The notes: generated by a model not told the origin, from the sequence alone. Positions 1 through 12,575 are shown, counted from the first letter of the stretch. The stretch: 64,000 nucleotides of DNA from Vigna angularis (GCF_016808095.1 NC_068976.1:35272371-35336370); one strand, 5' to 3'. Numbers and translations are program-made.

Positions 1-1111
1 CTTAAACCCGATGTCTCGGTGAAGAAAACCTATTCTTAATTACTAGTTCACAATGTCTTGTATCCCTAGCAATTAATTATGCATTACATTCGCATAGAAG
101 CTTAAAGGCAACCAACCCTCCTATCTCTATGTCTAGGTAATATTGCATTTGGGAGAATTTCTCCAGTTCTAGATTTTCTCATATGTGTCCATAGTGACAA
201 AATCAATGATCATGCAATTGAATGGGTTAAACAAAGCATGCATAGAGTGTAGAGGAAAAACCCTAACAATTAATGAAGTAAAGCATTTATAATAAGAATC
301 AATTCAATACATGAGAGTTTCAAAGGATTATATTGTTTCCCCAACAACAGTGGAGGTTTAGCTCACCATACACATGGTGAAACTAGATGAAAATAATGAA
401 AAGAATGAAAGATAAAACCCTAAAAGTTGAAGATCGGAGCTTTCGCATCCAAAATCCACCTCCGAGGGGTTAAAGGAGTGTGTTTTCGCCTCTTTCTGTC
501 AAAAGATATGAACCCTAAGTCGTCCAAAACCTTAAATAGTTCAGAAAAATATCAGCAAAATGGCCCAAGCCCACGTCGTCAGCGCTCAACGCCCCAAAAG
601 GGCGCTCAACGGTAGCTGCGACACTCAAATGACCCTAAGTTGTGGCGCCCAAGCGTGAAACAATGCTTTCAAAACCAACTGGCGCTCAGCGGTGGCGCCC
701 AAGCGTGAAATAATGGTTGAACTACCAGAATGACGCTCAGCGGTGGCGCCCAGGCGTGAAACAATGGTTGCACTACCAGACTGGCGCTCAACGGTGGCGC
801 CCAAGCGTGAAACAGTGCTTTCACCTCTAGGTTGGTGCTCAACGCCCCAAACTGACGCTCAGCGCTATCTACGATTCTTCTATGTGCCACTTTTCCAGCC
901 TTTCCTGACTCCAGCTCCTTGCTACTTCAACTTCTTCATCCAATTCATCTTAATTCCTGTCAAAACAAGGAAAAACAAGCACAAAACCCATTCAACTCTT
1001 TTATTCTCACAACTTAATCAAAAGCATGATTTCAAGTTAACTTCTAAGTCATAAAGGGTGTTTTTAATATCAAAATTAAGTATAAAAATAACGGTTTTTC
1101 AACCGTTATCA
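1..1111 (-). repeat. 3' LTR of decayed Athila-like element (truncated by window edge)
   Basis: Read on the minus strand the LTR begins TGATAACGG at 1111 with a short hairpin (ATAACGGTTGAAAAACCGTTAT). It is preceded by a polypurine tract and runs off the left edge. Its sequence is clearly related, in opposite orientation, to 36632-37560: both share the TGATAAC start, the TTTTTATACTTAATTTTG stretch, the leader around the translation-like CACCATG area and the CGAGACATCGGG end. It sits downstream of Athila-type integrase coding, so it is the 3' LTR of that element. The 545-870 part contains a short local repeat of GGCGCCCAAGCGTGAAACA. Confidence 0.75.
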
Positions 1112-1124
1112 CAACCCCAAACTT
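1112..1124 (-). other. Polypurine tract of the Athila-like element
   Basis: On the minus strand AAGTTTGGGGTTG lies directly against the LTR start. This is the position and composition expected for the plus-strand primer of an Athila element. Confidence 0.65.
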
Positions 1125-2434
1125 AAAATTTTTCTTGTCCTCAAGTAAACAAGATATAACTCAGTCTTTCATCAATCAATACAATGGTTCAACACATTCA
1201 AAAACTCTTTCTTCCAAGACAAGTAATTACTCAAATCAGCTTATCAAACAGAATTCAGTCAAGATATGCATATGCCTTGATCACTCATCATGTTGTTCAC
1301 ATAATCACATAATATCCAATAGATGTTATTCTCATGAATGATCAATTAACTAAACATAGATGTAATCATGTATTCATGGAACTCTTCCTCACCAGACAAA
1401 GTGTTTCACTCAATCACACAAGTGTATATAAAGGTCACTCTTTCACTATACTATCCCAATGTCACATAGAACAAAATTGTCTTTCATTTCACACAATTAA
1501 TCCTACTCACAGACAAGTATCATCACAAGGACTTTCCATGGCTTGTAACGTGGTTGGGCTAAGAAGAAAAATTGGTTTTTCAAGATCACAAAATCCTTGA
1601 GTTAAGAGAGTCATTCATAAATTTATCATTCAAGTACAATCTCTCTTTAGACAAACCAATATCACTCATTCCCAACTTTCCCCTTTTTGCATTGAGCTTT
1701 TCTTAACTTGCATTTTATTTTCTTTTCTCATACTTCATACTTGCTCAAAACTTAGCTCAATGTTTTTCATTACTTTCCTTTTCAATTCTCCCAATCAACC
1801 CCAAACTTGAACCTTTAGCAATACCACACAATGATTCTCAACTTAACTCAAGGTAAAGATTTTCACAAAGGATCTGTTTAAGGCTTGAGGTTCAAAAAGG
1901 GTAGAACACTTCATGCTCTTTTTTATTTGGGTAAAAATCATGCATTGGCTAGAAAAAGGGTAATAAAAAATGGCCTTGATCATGTGACACAAGCAAGCAA
2001 GTAGTTCAATCATAGAAACCTGGGCAAAATCATTCATGCTTTCAAAAGAATAACAATCATTCAAACAAATACTTTAGAGTTTAAAACCTCACACAAGTTA
2101 ATTCAATGTTCCACATACACCAAATACACATCTTGCTTAGCATCATAATCACAATCATAACATCATGCATTTGTTCACACTGTTTGTGAACAACGACCTG
2201 AATATCAAACATCATGTGAAACATCTCAACATCAATCAATATCAAAGCATCATCAAGAAATACTCGTCACATGCAAATCAATGTCAAACCATCACATCAG
2301 ATATAAGTTTCAAACTGAGTACATCAACACCTATTCTAAAAACAGAAGCAAAATAAAGATAAAAAATGAGTTTAGAAAACTGGGGTGTCTCCCAATAAGC
2401 GCTTCTTTAATGTCACTAGCTTGACCCAATAAGC
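1125..2434 (-). other. 3' untranslated spacer of the Athila-like element
   Basis: This 1.3-kb AT-rich stretch lies between the integrase stop and the polypurine tract. I see no long conserved frame in it. Athila elements usually carry such a long spacer, sometimes with a degenerate env-like frame; nothing env-like is recognisable here. Confidence 0.5.
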
Positions 2435-4409
2435 TCATGGATCTACCAACTTCATCACGGTGGACAGACGTTCCATTTCTCCTCCCAAATAATGCTTGAG
2501 ACGTTGACCATTCACTACCCAACTTCTTTGTGGATCACTAGCAGCTGGATCAACCAATTCAATTGCTCCATGGGGATGGGCACCCTTTACTACAAATGGT
2601 CCTGACCATTTTGACTTCAACTTCCCAAGAAACAACTTCAAACATAAATTGAACAATAACACCTGCTGCCTTGGATTAAAAACCTTTTTTATCAGCTTCT
2701 TGTCATGATAGAATTTTACCTTTTCTCTATAATTCCTGGATGAATCATATGCATGCAACCGCATCTCTTCAAGCTCCAATATCTGCCTTCTGCGTTTATT
2801 ATGAGCATCATAGGAATCAAAATTCAAAAATTTTAGAGCCCACAAAGCTTTATGCTCCATCTCCACTGGCAGATGGCATGCTTTCCCATAGACTAACTGG
2901 AAAGGTGGTAAACCCATAGATGTCTTCATTGCCGTCCTATATGCCTAGAGAGCATTATCCAGTTTCTGTGACCAATCCTTTCTTGACGAAGCAATTGTTT
3001 TCTCCAAGATCCTTTTTATCTCCTTGTTAGACACCTCAGCTTGCCCATTTGTCTGTGGATGATAAGGTGCAACCACCTTATGTGTCACACCATAATGTTT
3101 GAGTACTTTTGCAAGCTGAAAGTTGCAAAAATGAGATCCTTCATCACTAATAAGTACTCTTGGAGTTCCAAAACGTGTGAAAACTTGCCTCTTCAGAAAT
3201 TTAATCACAATACTAGCATCATTCTTGGGACAAGCCAGGGCTTCCACCCATTTACTAACATAATCCACCGCCACCAGTATGTATTCATTGTTGAAAGATG
3301 GTGGAAAGGGTCCCACAAAATCAATACCCCAGCAATCAAAGACTTCAACCTCTAAAATGCCTTATAATGGCATTTCATGACGTCTTGAAATAGCCCCAGT
3401 CCTTTGACATTTATCACAATTTTTGGCATGATTATGAGCATCTTTAAACAGGGTAGGCCAATAAAATCCTGACTGGAGAACTTTTGTTGTTGTTCTCTCT
3501 ACATTAAAATGTCTCCCATAAGGTGAATCATGATAGTGCCAGAGAATTCCTTCTGCTTCTTCATTTGTTACACACCGCTTCAGAAGGTTATCAACTCCAA
3601 TCTTGAACAAGTAAGGATCATCCCAAATAAACTGCTTGGCATCATGTAAATTTTTTTTTCTTTGTTGCCAATTGAGATCTTCTGGGATTACTCCTGCAGC
3701 TTTGAAATTAGTCATATCAGCAAACCATGGCCTTTGTTGGATATACATGAGTGTTTCATCTGAGAAAGATTCCCATATTTAATCTTCCTTGTTTGTAACT
3801 TCACTGTTAACCAACCTAGATAAGTGATCAACGATTACATTTTCACTTCCCTTCTTGTCACGGATATCCACATCAAACTCTTGTAGTAAAAGCATCTATC
3901 TAATCAATCGCGGCTTAGAATCTGGCTTGGTTAGCAAATACTTTATAGCTGCATGATCTGTGTAGATGATCATTTTAGACCCAATCAGATAAGGTCTAAA
4001 TTTCTTCAAAGCATACACAATAGCAAGAAATTCTTTTTCTGTGGTGGCATAATTCAACTAAGCTTCATCCAAAACCTTGCTTGCATAATAGATAGTGTGA
4101 AATACTTTCTCTTTTCTCTGACCCAGCACAACACCTATTGCATAATCACTGGCATCACACATTAATTCAAAATTTTGATTCCAATCTGGAGCTACAATCA
4201 CTAGGCTGAAACCAATTTGCTTTTCAAGATGTCAAAGGCTTTTAAATATTCTTCATTCATCACAAAAGGTACATCTTTAACCAACAAATTACTCAATAGT
4301 TTAGCAATCTTTGAGAAGTCTTTAATAAATCTTCTATAAAACCCAGCATGGCCTAAAAAACTTCTAATTTCCTTCACATTTGTTGGTGGTGGAAGTTTCT
4401 CAATGACCT
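2435..4409 (-). pseudogene. Athila-like pol, 3' half (RT tail, RNase H, integrase), broken
   Basis: Reading leftward on the minus strand, the reverse transcriptase tail at 4409-4200 contains FLGHAGFYRRFI-type residues. A stop-ridden RNase H follows. The integrase zinc region at 3748-3362 has an HYHDSPYGRH...CDKCQRTG pattern. The integrase core at 3316-2945 has DYVSKWVEA, a D in SDEGSHF and E in [13 protein letters not shown]. The C-terminal part at 2929-2435 carries the Athila signature GKACHLPVEMEHKA. Stops separate these blocks, so no full polyprotein can be made. The frame resumes exactly at 30165, where the rest of the reverse transcriptase lies; the break is the solo LTR insertion. Assignment to the Athila lineage rests on the GKACHLPVE and MCIDY...DQMLERLAG signatures. 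Confidence 0.88.
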
Positions 4410-6042
4410 TGATGAGTGCATATTTATGTCCACATTTATGCTTTAAAATTCAAATTTTTGACGGGATAATTGTGCTTAAATGATTGATTTTAAGTGAATT
4501 TGTGATTATTGGAATTGTTGGATTTGGGAATTAAAGAGACGTAAAAAGTGAGTTTTAGCGCATAAAATATTCTTGAATGTTCTTATGTTTATTTTTGCAG
4601 CTGAAATTATAAGTTCTATTGGTCCAAATGGCAATTCAAGGCCCAAAATCAGGTTTTATTTCGAAAATAATGTACAGATGGGCCAAACAGACAACTTTTA
4701 CCCTTGCACCTCCCAATTTCTCTACATACATCCCTCTTCTCTTAACCAGGCCCAATACTAAGCCAAACAGTAACCCTATTCTAAATACAGCTCCTAAATT
4801 TCCCTACCCATACCCCTCCTAAACCAGACTCCACTAGATCATGCCACGTGTCCAAATCCTCCCCACACAGATCTAGCCAACCACATGTCGCCACATCATC
4901 ATCTTCTCTAACAGAGAAACCCTAATTCCTAACCCTAGTCGTCAACTGCCGCCGCGCTGCTCCACCGCCAACCTCAGCGCCATCGAGCCGTCACGCACAA
5001 CCGTCGTCGTCGCGCACCATGCTCATCACCATCCTTGCACGAGTTTCTCGCCGGACAGCCACCATCAACCATCACCACCGTTCATCTTCTCCATCCGCTG
5101 GCACACCATCCATGAAACCGCGGCACTACACCTTTCTTTTTCGCGAGTTCTTCACGTCGTCACCATCCTTTCCGCCACTCGCGCTTTGCCACTACAGCAC
5201 CGCCGCTGCCATGGCCGCAACAATCTTGTAGTCGTCGCACGACCTTCTTCCACGGTCAATCATCATCTCAGACCTACAAATCCAAAAACCCAGAAAACCC
5301 AATCTGGCCACAGTTTATCTCCTCCGTCGCGCACCACCATTAACATCACGATATCGCGCCGCCGCCGAAACCCCATGCCCATCGCGCCATCAACAAACGG
5401 TGAGATCAAGCTTCTCCATCTTCGTTTCCTTCATCGCGACATAGAGCATCTCTTCTTCCACTACCTGCAAAGTAAACACAAAGAACCAGAGGCAGCCATT
5501 GACGCAACCGAGCGCCTCCTCCATTCGCGAAACACCACCATCAAGAGAACTTCCTCGCATGGTCGTCTTCTCCATCAACCAGCGTCGCCGTTGTGTAGCC
5601 ACCATCATTCTCGCACACTAGCAAAAATCCCTTCACGGCGCAGGCGCATGGGCAACCTCTTTTCCCAAATCTGAACCCTAATTTGGGAGAAAGAGGGCAG
5701 CCACGTATGAAGCCCTCATTGGGCACGCCTCTCTGGTCAAAACTGGTCAAAGCTGTTTGGAATCTAGTTAAGGGTGGTCAACTAAGGGGCTTTCTTGCAA
5801 TTTCAGAAATTCTAAAGGGGCTAAAGTGCAGATAGAGGAAATTTTAGGGTATTTGTGCAATTTTGGAAAGTCAAGAAAAGCTAAAAGATAAAAATCAGTT
5901 GTTGAATTAATTTAATTTGGGAATATCAATAGAAATTATCTTCCAAATAATGTTATAATTATCTAAATCTTTTAGTTATTTGGAAGATATAAGTAAAATA
6001 TTTTGTCAACTGAATACTCAGAGTCCAAGCCCAATCAAGCCC

Positions 6043-6050
6043 TATATAAA
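6043..6050 (+). promoter_or_regulatory. Probable TATA box of the solo LTR
   Basis: TATATAAA lies in the context CCCTATATAAAGAGACCCAGGG, about 350 bp before the Ogre insertion point. A pyrimidine-rich start region (TTCATTCTCTCATACTCC) follows it. This is the layout of an LTR U3/R boundary and gives the LTR a plus orientation. Confidence 0.5.
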
Positions 6051-7044
6051 GAGACCCAGGGACTTCAATTAATTCATTCATTCTCTCATACTCCTCTCAC
6101 TTTTCTTTCATCTTGTATTCAACTCCGTTCATGGAGTGCTAAGCATCTAGGGTTATTCTGCTGTAATTCCCTAATGGATTCTGAGGTTACGTTAAGTTAA
6201 TGCAATTGTTTATTTTGATTATTGATTTAAGTTGTTCTCTCTCTATGTCTTTCATATCTCTATCTTGTTAAAAGTAAAGATTGTTGCATCATAATGTGTT
6301 TGAATCTACATGCATATTGATTATATGAGTTCTAGGGTTTCTAGGTTTAATTGAGAATTTACTTTGATTTAATTTAGGAACTTTCATATGATTAAATGGT
6401 TTTTACTATCAATTGAGAATGTACTTTGGTTGGTAGTTGTCGCAACCGGAATCGCGACGGGACGACGATCCAAAAAGAAACGGATTTGGAAAAGAGATTT
6501 GGAGTCGCCACCATAGTTTATTCTGGAAAACTACGGAAAAACCATAAAATAATAAGACACGGTCCACGAAAACCAGATTTTGGGTTCGGGAGTCGGTTAC
6601 GTGTAGGGAAGGTATTAGCACCCTACAACGCCTGCCCGAAGGCAGTACCTTTAACTAAATGCACGAATATGATGTGGTTTTCAAAATGTTTAACTAGTCC
6701 CTAAAATAAAATTCTAAATAAACAAAATATATTTTTTAGTTTTTTGGGCCCGACAAGGATTGACCTTGCTCCTACGTATTCTCATTAAAAATGAGAAATC
6801 AGGGTTACGTAGTTCTTTTAGAAACTGTTGAGAAATTTGTTTGAAAATTTGTTTCAGAATTTGTTTGGAAAATGATTTGGATTTTTGGGAAAGTGAGCCT
6901 GACAAGGACTGGCCTTGCTCCTACGTATCTCCACTTTTGATGGAGAATCAAGGATCACGTAGTTCTGGCAGGAAATATTGTTTGCTGTTTGAAATTGTTG
7001 ATGTTTTTGGTTTTTGAAGATTTTATATGTTTTTGGTATTTTTA

Positions 7045-7850
7045 TTTAAGAAAGATAAAAGGTTCTTAGCACAAGGACGATGCGAGCGATCACACGTGTG
7101 CTTAACCTTTAAAACGTATTTTTGTAATTTTTATATTTAAGAGAGAAAAAAGGTTTTTAGCACAAGGACGATGCGAGCGATCACACGTGTGCTTAACCTT
7201 TAAAACGTATTTTTGTAATTTTATTTAAGAAAGAGGAAAAGGTTTCAGCACAAGGACGATGCGAGCGATCACACGTGTGCTTAACCTTTAAAACGTATTT
7301 TTGTAATTTTTATATTTAAGAGAGAAAAAAGGTTTTTAGCACAAGGACGATGCGAGCGATCACACGTGTGCTTAACCTTTAAAACGTATTTTTGTAATTT
7401 TATTTAAGAAAGAGGAAAAGGTTTCAGCACAAGGACGATGCGAGCGATCACACGTGTGCTTAACCTTTAAAACGTATTTTTTTGTAATTTTATTTAAGAA
7501 AGAGGAAAAGGTCTCAGCACAAGGACGATGCGAGCGATCACACGTGTGCTTAACCTTTAAAACGTATTTTTGTAATTTTTATATTTAAGAGAGAAAAAAG
7601 GTTTTTAGCACAAGGACGATGCGAGCGATCACACGTGTGCTTAACCTTTAAAACGTATTTTTTTGTAATTTTATTTAAGAAAGAGGAAAAGGTTTCAGCA
7701 CAAGGACGATGCGAGTGATCACACGTGTGCTTAACCTTTAAAACGTATTTTTTTTGTAATTTTATTTAAGAAAGAGGAAAAAGTTTCAGCACAAGGACGA
7801 TGCGAGCGATCACACGTGTGCTTAACCTTTAAAACGTATTTTTTTTGTAA
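7045..7850 (+). repeat. Tandem array of nine G-box palindrome repeats in the 3' LTR
   Basis: Nine units of roughly 80-95 bp each contain AGCACAAGGACGATGCGAGC followed by ATCACACGTGTGCTTAACC. CACACGTGTG is a perfect 10-bp palindrome holding a CACGTG G-box. Units come in two types that differ in the linker (TATATTTAAGAGAGAAAAAA versus TATTTAAGAAAGAGGAAAA) and roughly alternate. One unit has GAGTG in place of GAGCG. On the minus (element) strand a TATATATAA sequence lies just before the array near 7850-7860. Confidence 0.9.
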
Positions 7851-10209
7851 TTATATATAAATATTTTATTTTTTAAAACAAATAGATATTTAGAATAAAT
7901 AAATAAAACCAAATATAAACAATAAAAGCAATAACAACAATAGAAATGATAAAAACAAAACAAATAGTGGGGGTGCCCAAATGAGAAAGTGGGGCTGCAG
8001 AACAAAATTGGGGCTCCTTTGGCTTGTAGGAACGGAATGGGCTTCTATCCAAACAGAGGGGGGTGTGGATGGAGTGCGCGTGTGGCAGGAAGAAATGGGA
8101 AGCAAACCGCCCCAGGCCCAAGGCCTCTTAACCCTAATCAGAAACCCATTAGGGTTCCTCCAACTTCATCTCATTGGTAGGCAGCCCTGAGACCTAGGGT
8201 CATTTCTTCTGAAGGAAAGAAAACAGAGACGCCCATCTCTGCCACCCACGGCCATGACCCAGCCTCCCCACAAACCGGCCACCGCTAGCCGCGGTTCGCG
8301 GCGTCGTCAACGACGACAGACGCCACCGGAGCCACCGCCGGCCCCAACACCACGTTCCCCTCCTTCTTCTTCTCTTCGCGCGTGAGAGAAAAAACGCTTC
8401 CGTTCATCGCCGAACACCGCTTCCTCCGAAACCAGCCACTGCGCCACCGAAACCAGCCACCGCGCCGCCACCTCTTCCGGTCTTGGCGTCGGCGGCTACC
8501 CCAAGCGCCACCGGAACTGTCTCCAACCGCGGCGCCTCTCTCTCGTCCCTCTTTCTCGTCTTCGCCGGCAATGGGGAAATCCCCTTCCCCTACATTTTTT
8601 CACACAACACTGCCACCAACCGAATTCCGACAGTTACTCCCCCTTTTTTTGAACCTAGAGCTTGCAACCGACGATTATTCCCATACCCCTCTGATATCCA
8701 TTTTTCTATTTTGAGTGCTGGAATGAAGTTATGTGATGGGAAGCATGGTTGGGGTTAGGAACCAAGTGAGTTCTTTTCTGTTTTTCAGGTACAAGGTGGG
8801 GGAGAATGGAAAATGATGAAGAAGATGTTTCTCTGTCCAGTGAAAGAGGAAACAATTTGTGTATGTGAGGAGCAGAGGGGTTCGGTTCTTTCTAAGACTG
8901 GAAAACAATGGGTTTGGAACAGAAAAGAGGATTTAGCTTGGGTTGAGGATATGGAGGAAAAATGGTCCGGATGGTTTCAGAGGGCTGGAGTCAGTGCCCC
9001 TGGCCGCGGTCATGAGGTGTAAAGATGAAGATGAAGGTGATGAAGGCTGCTGGATGTTGGCCGCGTATACGAGTGGGGTTATGCGGTGTTATCGGTGACA
9101 CAAGGATGAAGGCGTTGGAGATGATGAGCAGGGCGTGAATGAGATAGGCCGTTTGGCCGGGGGGCAAGGTGTTGGAAGCGAACGTTCGGGAAAAGAGAAA
9201 TCCAGAGAGGACGATTGAATGGAAACGGGGATGAGGGCAGACACTATACACTGGGTATTTTGATTAACGTGTGAAGTCACAAACTGCTATGTAATGATCA
9301 AACATCTTTCATACGCATAACATCATTTATTCACACCCAATCTCACATTCATATCTAAATACGTAAGCAGAAGCATGCATTCCCATCAGACACGACCAAG
9401 AGTTTAGATAAAGAAAACTCACCTCCGCAGCTTTAAGACGTTTCTCCTTCTGAGTTCTCCTTCTTCTCTATTCTTGGCGAGAAGTTTCTTGTTCCTCCCG
9501 GGATGAATCCTCTTCCTCTGTCTCTTCTTTTTCGCAACCCCTTTTCTCCTCTGACGAGTGATGTCCTCGGATAGCCACCAGGATACCAGGATCCAGTTGA
9601 ATCAATGTCTTTTCTCTTTGTCTTTTTTTTTTCTTTCAGCCCTCTTTTTTTTCGTTGGCCAAGTCCTCTCTTTTCTCCTCTGTGAACTCTCCTCCCCCTT
9701 TTTTTGCTTTTGTGATTTTTGGTGTTAAGATGATGGACGTTGGCTGATGTTGGGTATGGTGATGGTCGTTGGCCGTATCTATTGGTTATTGGAAATAGGT
9801 GAAGATGAGGTGGTTACTCGTAAGAGGAATCCAAGGTTGGGGTTGATGTCGCTACGGTGGAGGGGAGTTTTCGGGTGTTTGAGATGGCGGCTTGCGAGGG
9901 AGGAAAAAAAAAGGTTGGAGTCCCTGTTCTGCCTGGTGAGTGAATAAGGATGTTCGTTTTCTTTGATGTCTTTCCCCCTTCAATCCGTGGAGTCCCCAAA
10001 TGGTTCTGGTGGTAGTGGTCCCAGGTTCTCCTTCCAAAGAAGAAAAGCCCAAGATAATGGGTTTCCTCGTGTTCCCCCAGAATGTTCCCTCGAATGTCTT
10101 CCCAAGAATGTTCCATTCTCTTGAATGGCGTAAAAGAACACTTTGCAGCTCCAGATGGCCACCCGTGGCAGACAACCCAGAAAGTGAAAGCGTCAGAGAA
10201 ACCCATACT

Positions 10210-11365
10210 GTAAGCCGCACTACTTTTGGACGCTCGTCAGCACTACTCTTGGATGCTCGTCAGCACTACTCTTGGGCGCTCGTCAAAATGAGATCCGCTA
10301 ACGAGCGCCTCCAGACTAACGCTCTTGAAGGATAAACGAAATAACCGAACGCCCAAACTCGAAACCGAACGTTCAAACCGAACGCTCACAGAGAAAACCA
10401 TACAGACCGAACGCTCAAAACTCAGTTCCCAAAATGAGACCGAACGTTCACAAGGAAAGACTGAGGATACCGAACGCTCGCAAGTTAAACCACCATTCGG
10501 ACGTTCGGCAAATAGGGAAAATGAGCGCCCGTTCTCATTGGTGAAAACCGAACGACCTTCAAAACTAATTGGACGAACGTTTGAAAGTTGGACGAGCGGT
10601 ACAACAAAGATAGGACGAGCGCTCCAAACCGAGGACGAACGTCCTCAGTATGACCGAACGCTTAAAGAATGCTTTACTATTTGGACGAGCGGTACAACAG
10701 TGATAGGACGAGCGCTCCAAACCGAGGACGAACGTCCTCACTATGACCGAACGCTTAAAGAATGCTTTACTATTTGGACGAGCGCTCCAAACCGAGGACG
10801 AACGTTTACTATTTGGACGAACGGTACAACAGTGATAGGACGAGCGCCCCAAACCGAGGACGGACGTTTACTATTTGGACGAGCGTTACAACAGTGATAG
10901 GACGAGCGATCGCATAGATCGAACGACGAAACCGAACGCCAGAGGACGAATGTTTGAAAGTTGGAACCATCAGGACGAACGATTAAGACGCTCCTTACGA
11001 GTGAGAACGAGCGGCAGAGGATGGGGACGCCACCCATGCCGAACGCTCGTTAAGACAAAATACCGAACGCTCAAAACACGCTTTACTATTTGGACGAGCG
11101 TCCAAATACTTCCGAACGCTCGCTCAAAACAAAAACGAACGAACGCTCAAATTATGAACGAACGCTCTACTATTTGGACGAGCGTCGCGACACTCGAAAT
11201 GCCGAACGCTCGCTCAAAACAAAAAACTAACGAACGCTCAGATTATATGAACGAACGCGCTACCATTTGGACGAGCGTCGCAACAGTGATAAGACGAGCG
11301 CTCCAGACCGAGGACGAACGTCCTCAAAAAACAGTATGACCGAACGCTCTTTCTGGAGGACGAAC
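10210..11365 (+). repeat. CGAACG/GACGAGCG-rich repeat region in the 3' LTR
   Basis: A kilobase-scale stretch is built from interspersed short motifs (ACCGAACGCTC, GGACGAGCG, GAGGACGAACGTCCTCA) and 90-bp higher-order units such as the one starting ACTATTTGGACGAGCG. In the element's own orientation this lies at the start of the LTR (U3). Apparent proteins of 100-190 residues here are Arg/Thr/Glu-rich shadows of the repeats. Confidence 0.85.
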
Positions 11366-11476
11366 GCTGTTATTATTATTTTTATTTTTATTTTTATTAT
11401 TATTATTATTTTTATTTTATTATTATTATTGAAAATAAATTTTATTAATCAACCCGGACGAAATTGAGTGTTGACA

Positions 11477-11490
11477 GCTGCCCCTCTTTA
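11477..11490 (-). other. Ogre polypurine tract
   Basis: On the minus strand TAAAGAGGGGCAGC abuts the LTR start TGTCAACAC. This is the expected primer for plus-strand DNA synthesis. Confidence 0.8.
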
Positions 11491-11619
11491 CTTAGATTTT
11501 ACTAGATCATATGACAAACAAAGTTTTCATATTATCAAAGTAAAAGATAAGTAAAGATAAAAACACTAATTTCGTTCGGGTTTCAAGATAAAGAAGAAAA
11601 ACAAGCAGGAAATAAAATA

Positions 11620-12575
11620 AATGACCATTGCCACGCAGAGGGTCATTTGAAATTTGGACCGACCATTGCCATGAAGAGGGTCGTTTGAAAAAGTAAAAAT
11701 TTGGACTGACCATTGCCAAGCAGAGGGTCATTTGGAAAGTTTGAAATGTGGATCGACCATTGCCATGCAGAGGGTCGTTTGAAAAAGTAAAAATTTGGAC
11801 TGACCATTGCCAAGCAGAGGGTCATTTGGAAAGTTTGAAATGTGGATCGACCATTGCCATGCAAAGGGTCGTTTGAAAAAGTAAAAATTTGGACTGACCA
11901 TTGCCAAGCAGAGGGTCATTTGGAAAGTTTGAAATGTGGATCGACCATTGCCATGCAAAGGGTCGTTTGAAAAAGTAAAAATTTGAACTGACCATTGCCA
12001 AGCAGAGGGTCATTTTGAAAATTTGAAATTGTGGATCGACCATTGCCATGCAGAGGGTCGTTCGAAAAAGTAAAAAAATTGGAGTGACCATTGCCATGCA
12101 GAGGGTCATTTGGAAATTTTGGATTGACCATTGCCATGCAGAGGGTCATTTTTAAAGATTGGACTGACCATTGCCATGCAGAGGGTCATTAAAATCTGGA
12201 CTTGACCATTGCCACGCAGAGGGTCATTTGAAAAATTAAAATTTGGACTGACCATTGCCAAGCAGAGGGTCATTTTGAAAATTTGGACTGACCATTGCCC
12301 AGCAGAGGGTCATTTTGAAAGATTTGGATTGACCATTGCCATGCAGAGGGTCATTTTGAAAAATTTGAAATGTGGACCGACCATTGCCATGCAGAGGGTT
12401 GTTTGAAAAATTTGGATTGACCATTGCCATGCAGAGGGTCATTTTGAAAAATTGGACTGACCATTGCCATGCAGAGGGTCACTAAAATCTGGACTTGACC
12501 ATTGCCACGCAGAGGGTCATTTGAAAAATTAAAATTTGGACTGACCATTGCCAAGCAGAGGGTCATTTTGAAAAT
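11620..12575 (-). repeat. 22-copy tandem array in the Ogre 3' untranslated region
   Basis: About 22 copies of a 36-48-bp unit contain GACCATTGCCATGCAGAGGG followed by TCATTTGAAAA and a TTTGGACT-type linker. Copies vary at a few sites (CATGCAG, CACGCAG, CAAGCAG, CCAGCAG) and in linker length. Pairs of units form a higher-order period of about 94 bp between 11660 and 12040. Tandem arrays at this position are known in Ogre elements and are considered a source of satellite DNA. Confidence 0.92.

Larger units (their letters stand above)
6438..11476 (-). repeat. Ogre 3' LTR (5,039 bp)
   Basis: It is nearly identical to 24661-29607. I noted seven substitutions, a one-base change in a poly-T run near 9620, and a 93-bp segment near 10650-10770 present here and absent from the other copy. 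It contains a G-box repeat array (7045-7850), a GC-rich stretch with many GCCACC triplet runs (8220-8560), several T-rich runs, and a CGAACG-rich array ending in a (TTATTA)-type simple repeat at 11370-11435. Short frames inside it are products of repeats and carry no recognisable domain. Confidence 0.95.

Noticed and set aside
7045..7850. Regular array resembling a CRISPR array
   Set aside because: The sequence between repeats is itself repeated (two linker types), the host is a plant, and the array lies in an LTR.
8382..8758. Pro/Arg-rich and Ser-rich frames in the GC-rich LTR part
   Set aside because: They are duplicated in both LTRs with no conserved motif; the GCCACC-type runs explain the composition. 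The same applies to 5019-5674 in the solo LTR.
10325..11339. Arg/Thr-rich frames of 95-190 residues in the Ogre LTR
   Set aside because: They are produced by the CGAACG/GACGAGCG motifs, occur on both strands, and lack any domain.
11507..12566. Overlapping small frames with repeated LCMAMV text
   Set aside because: They are translations of the tandem array in the 3' untranslated region.
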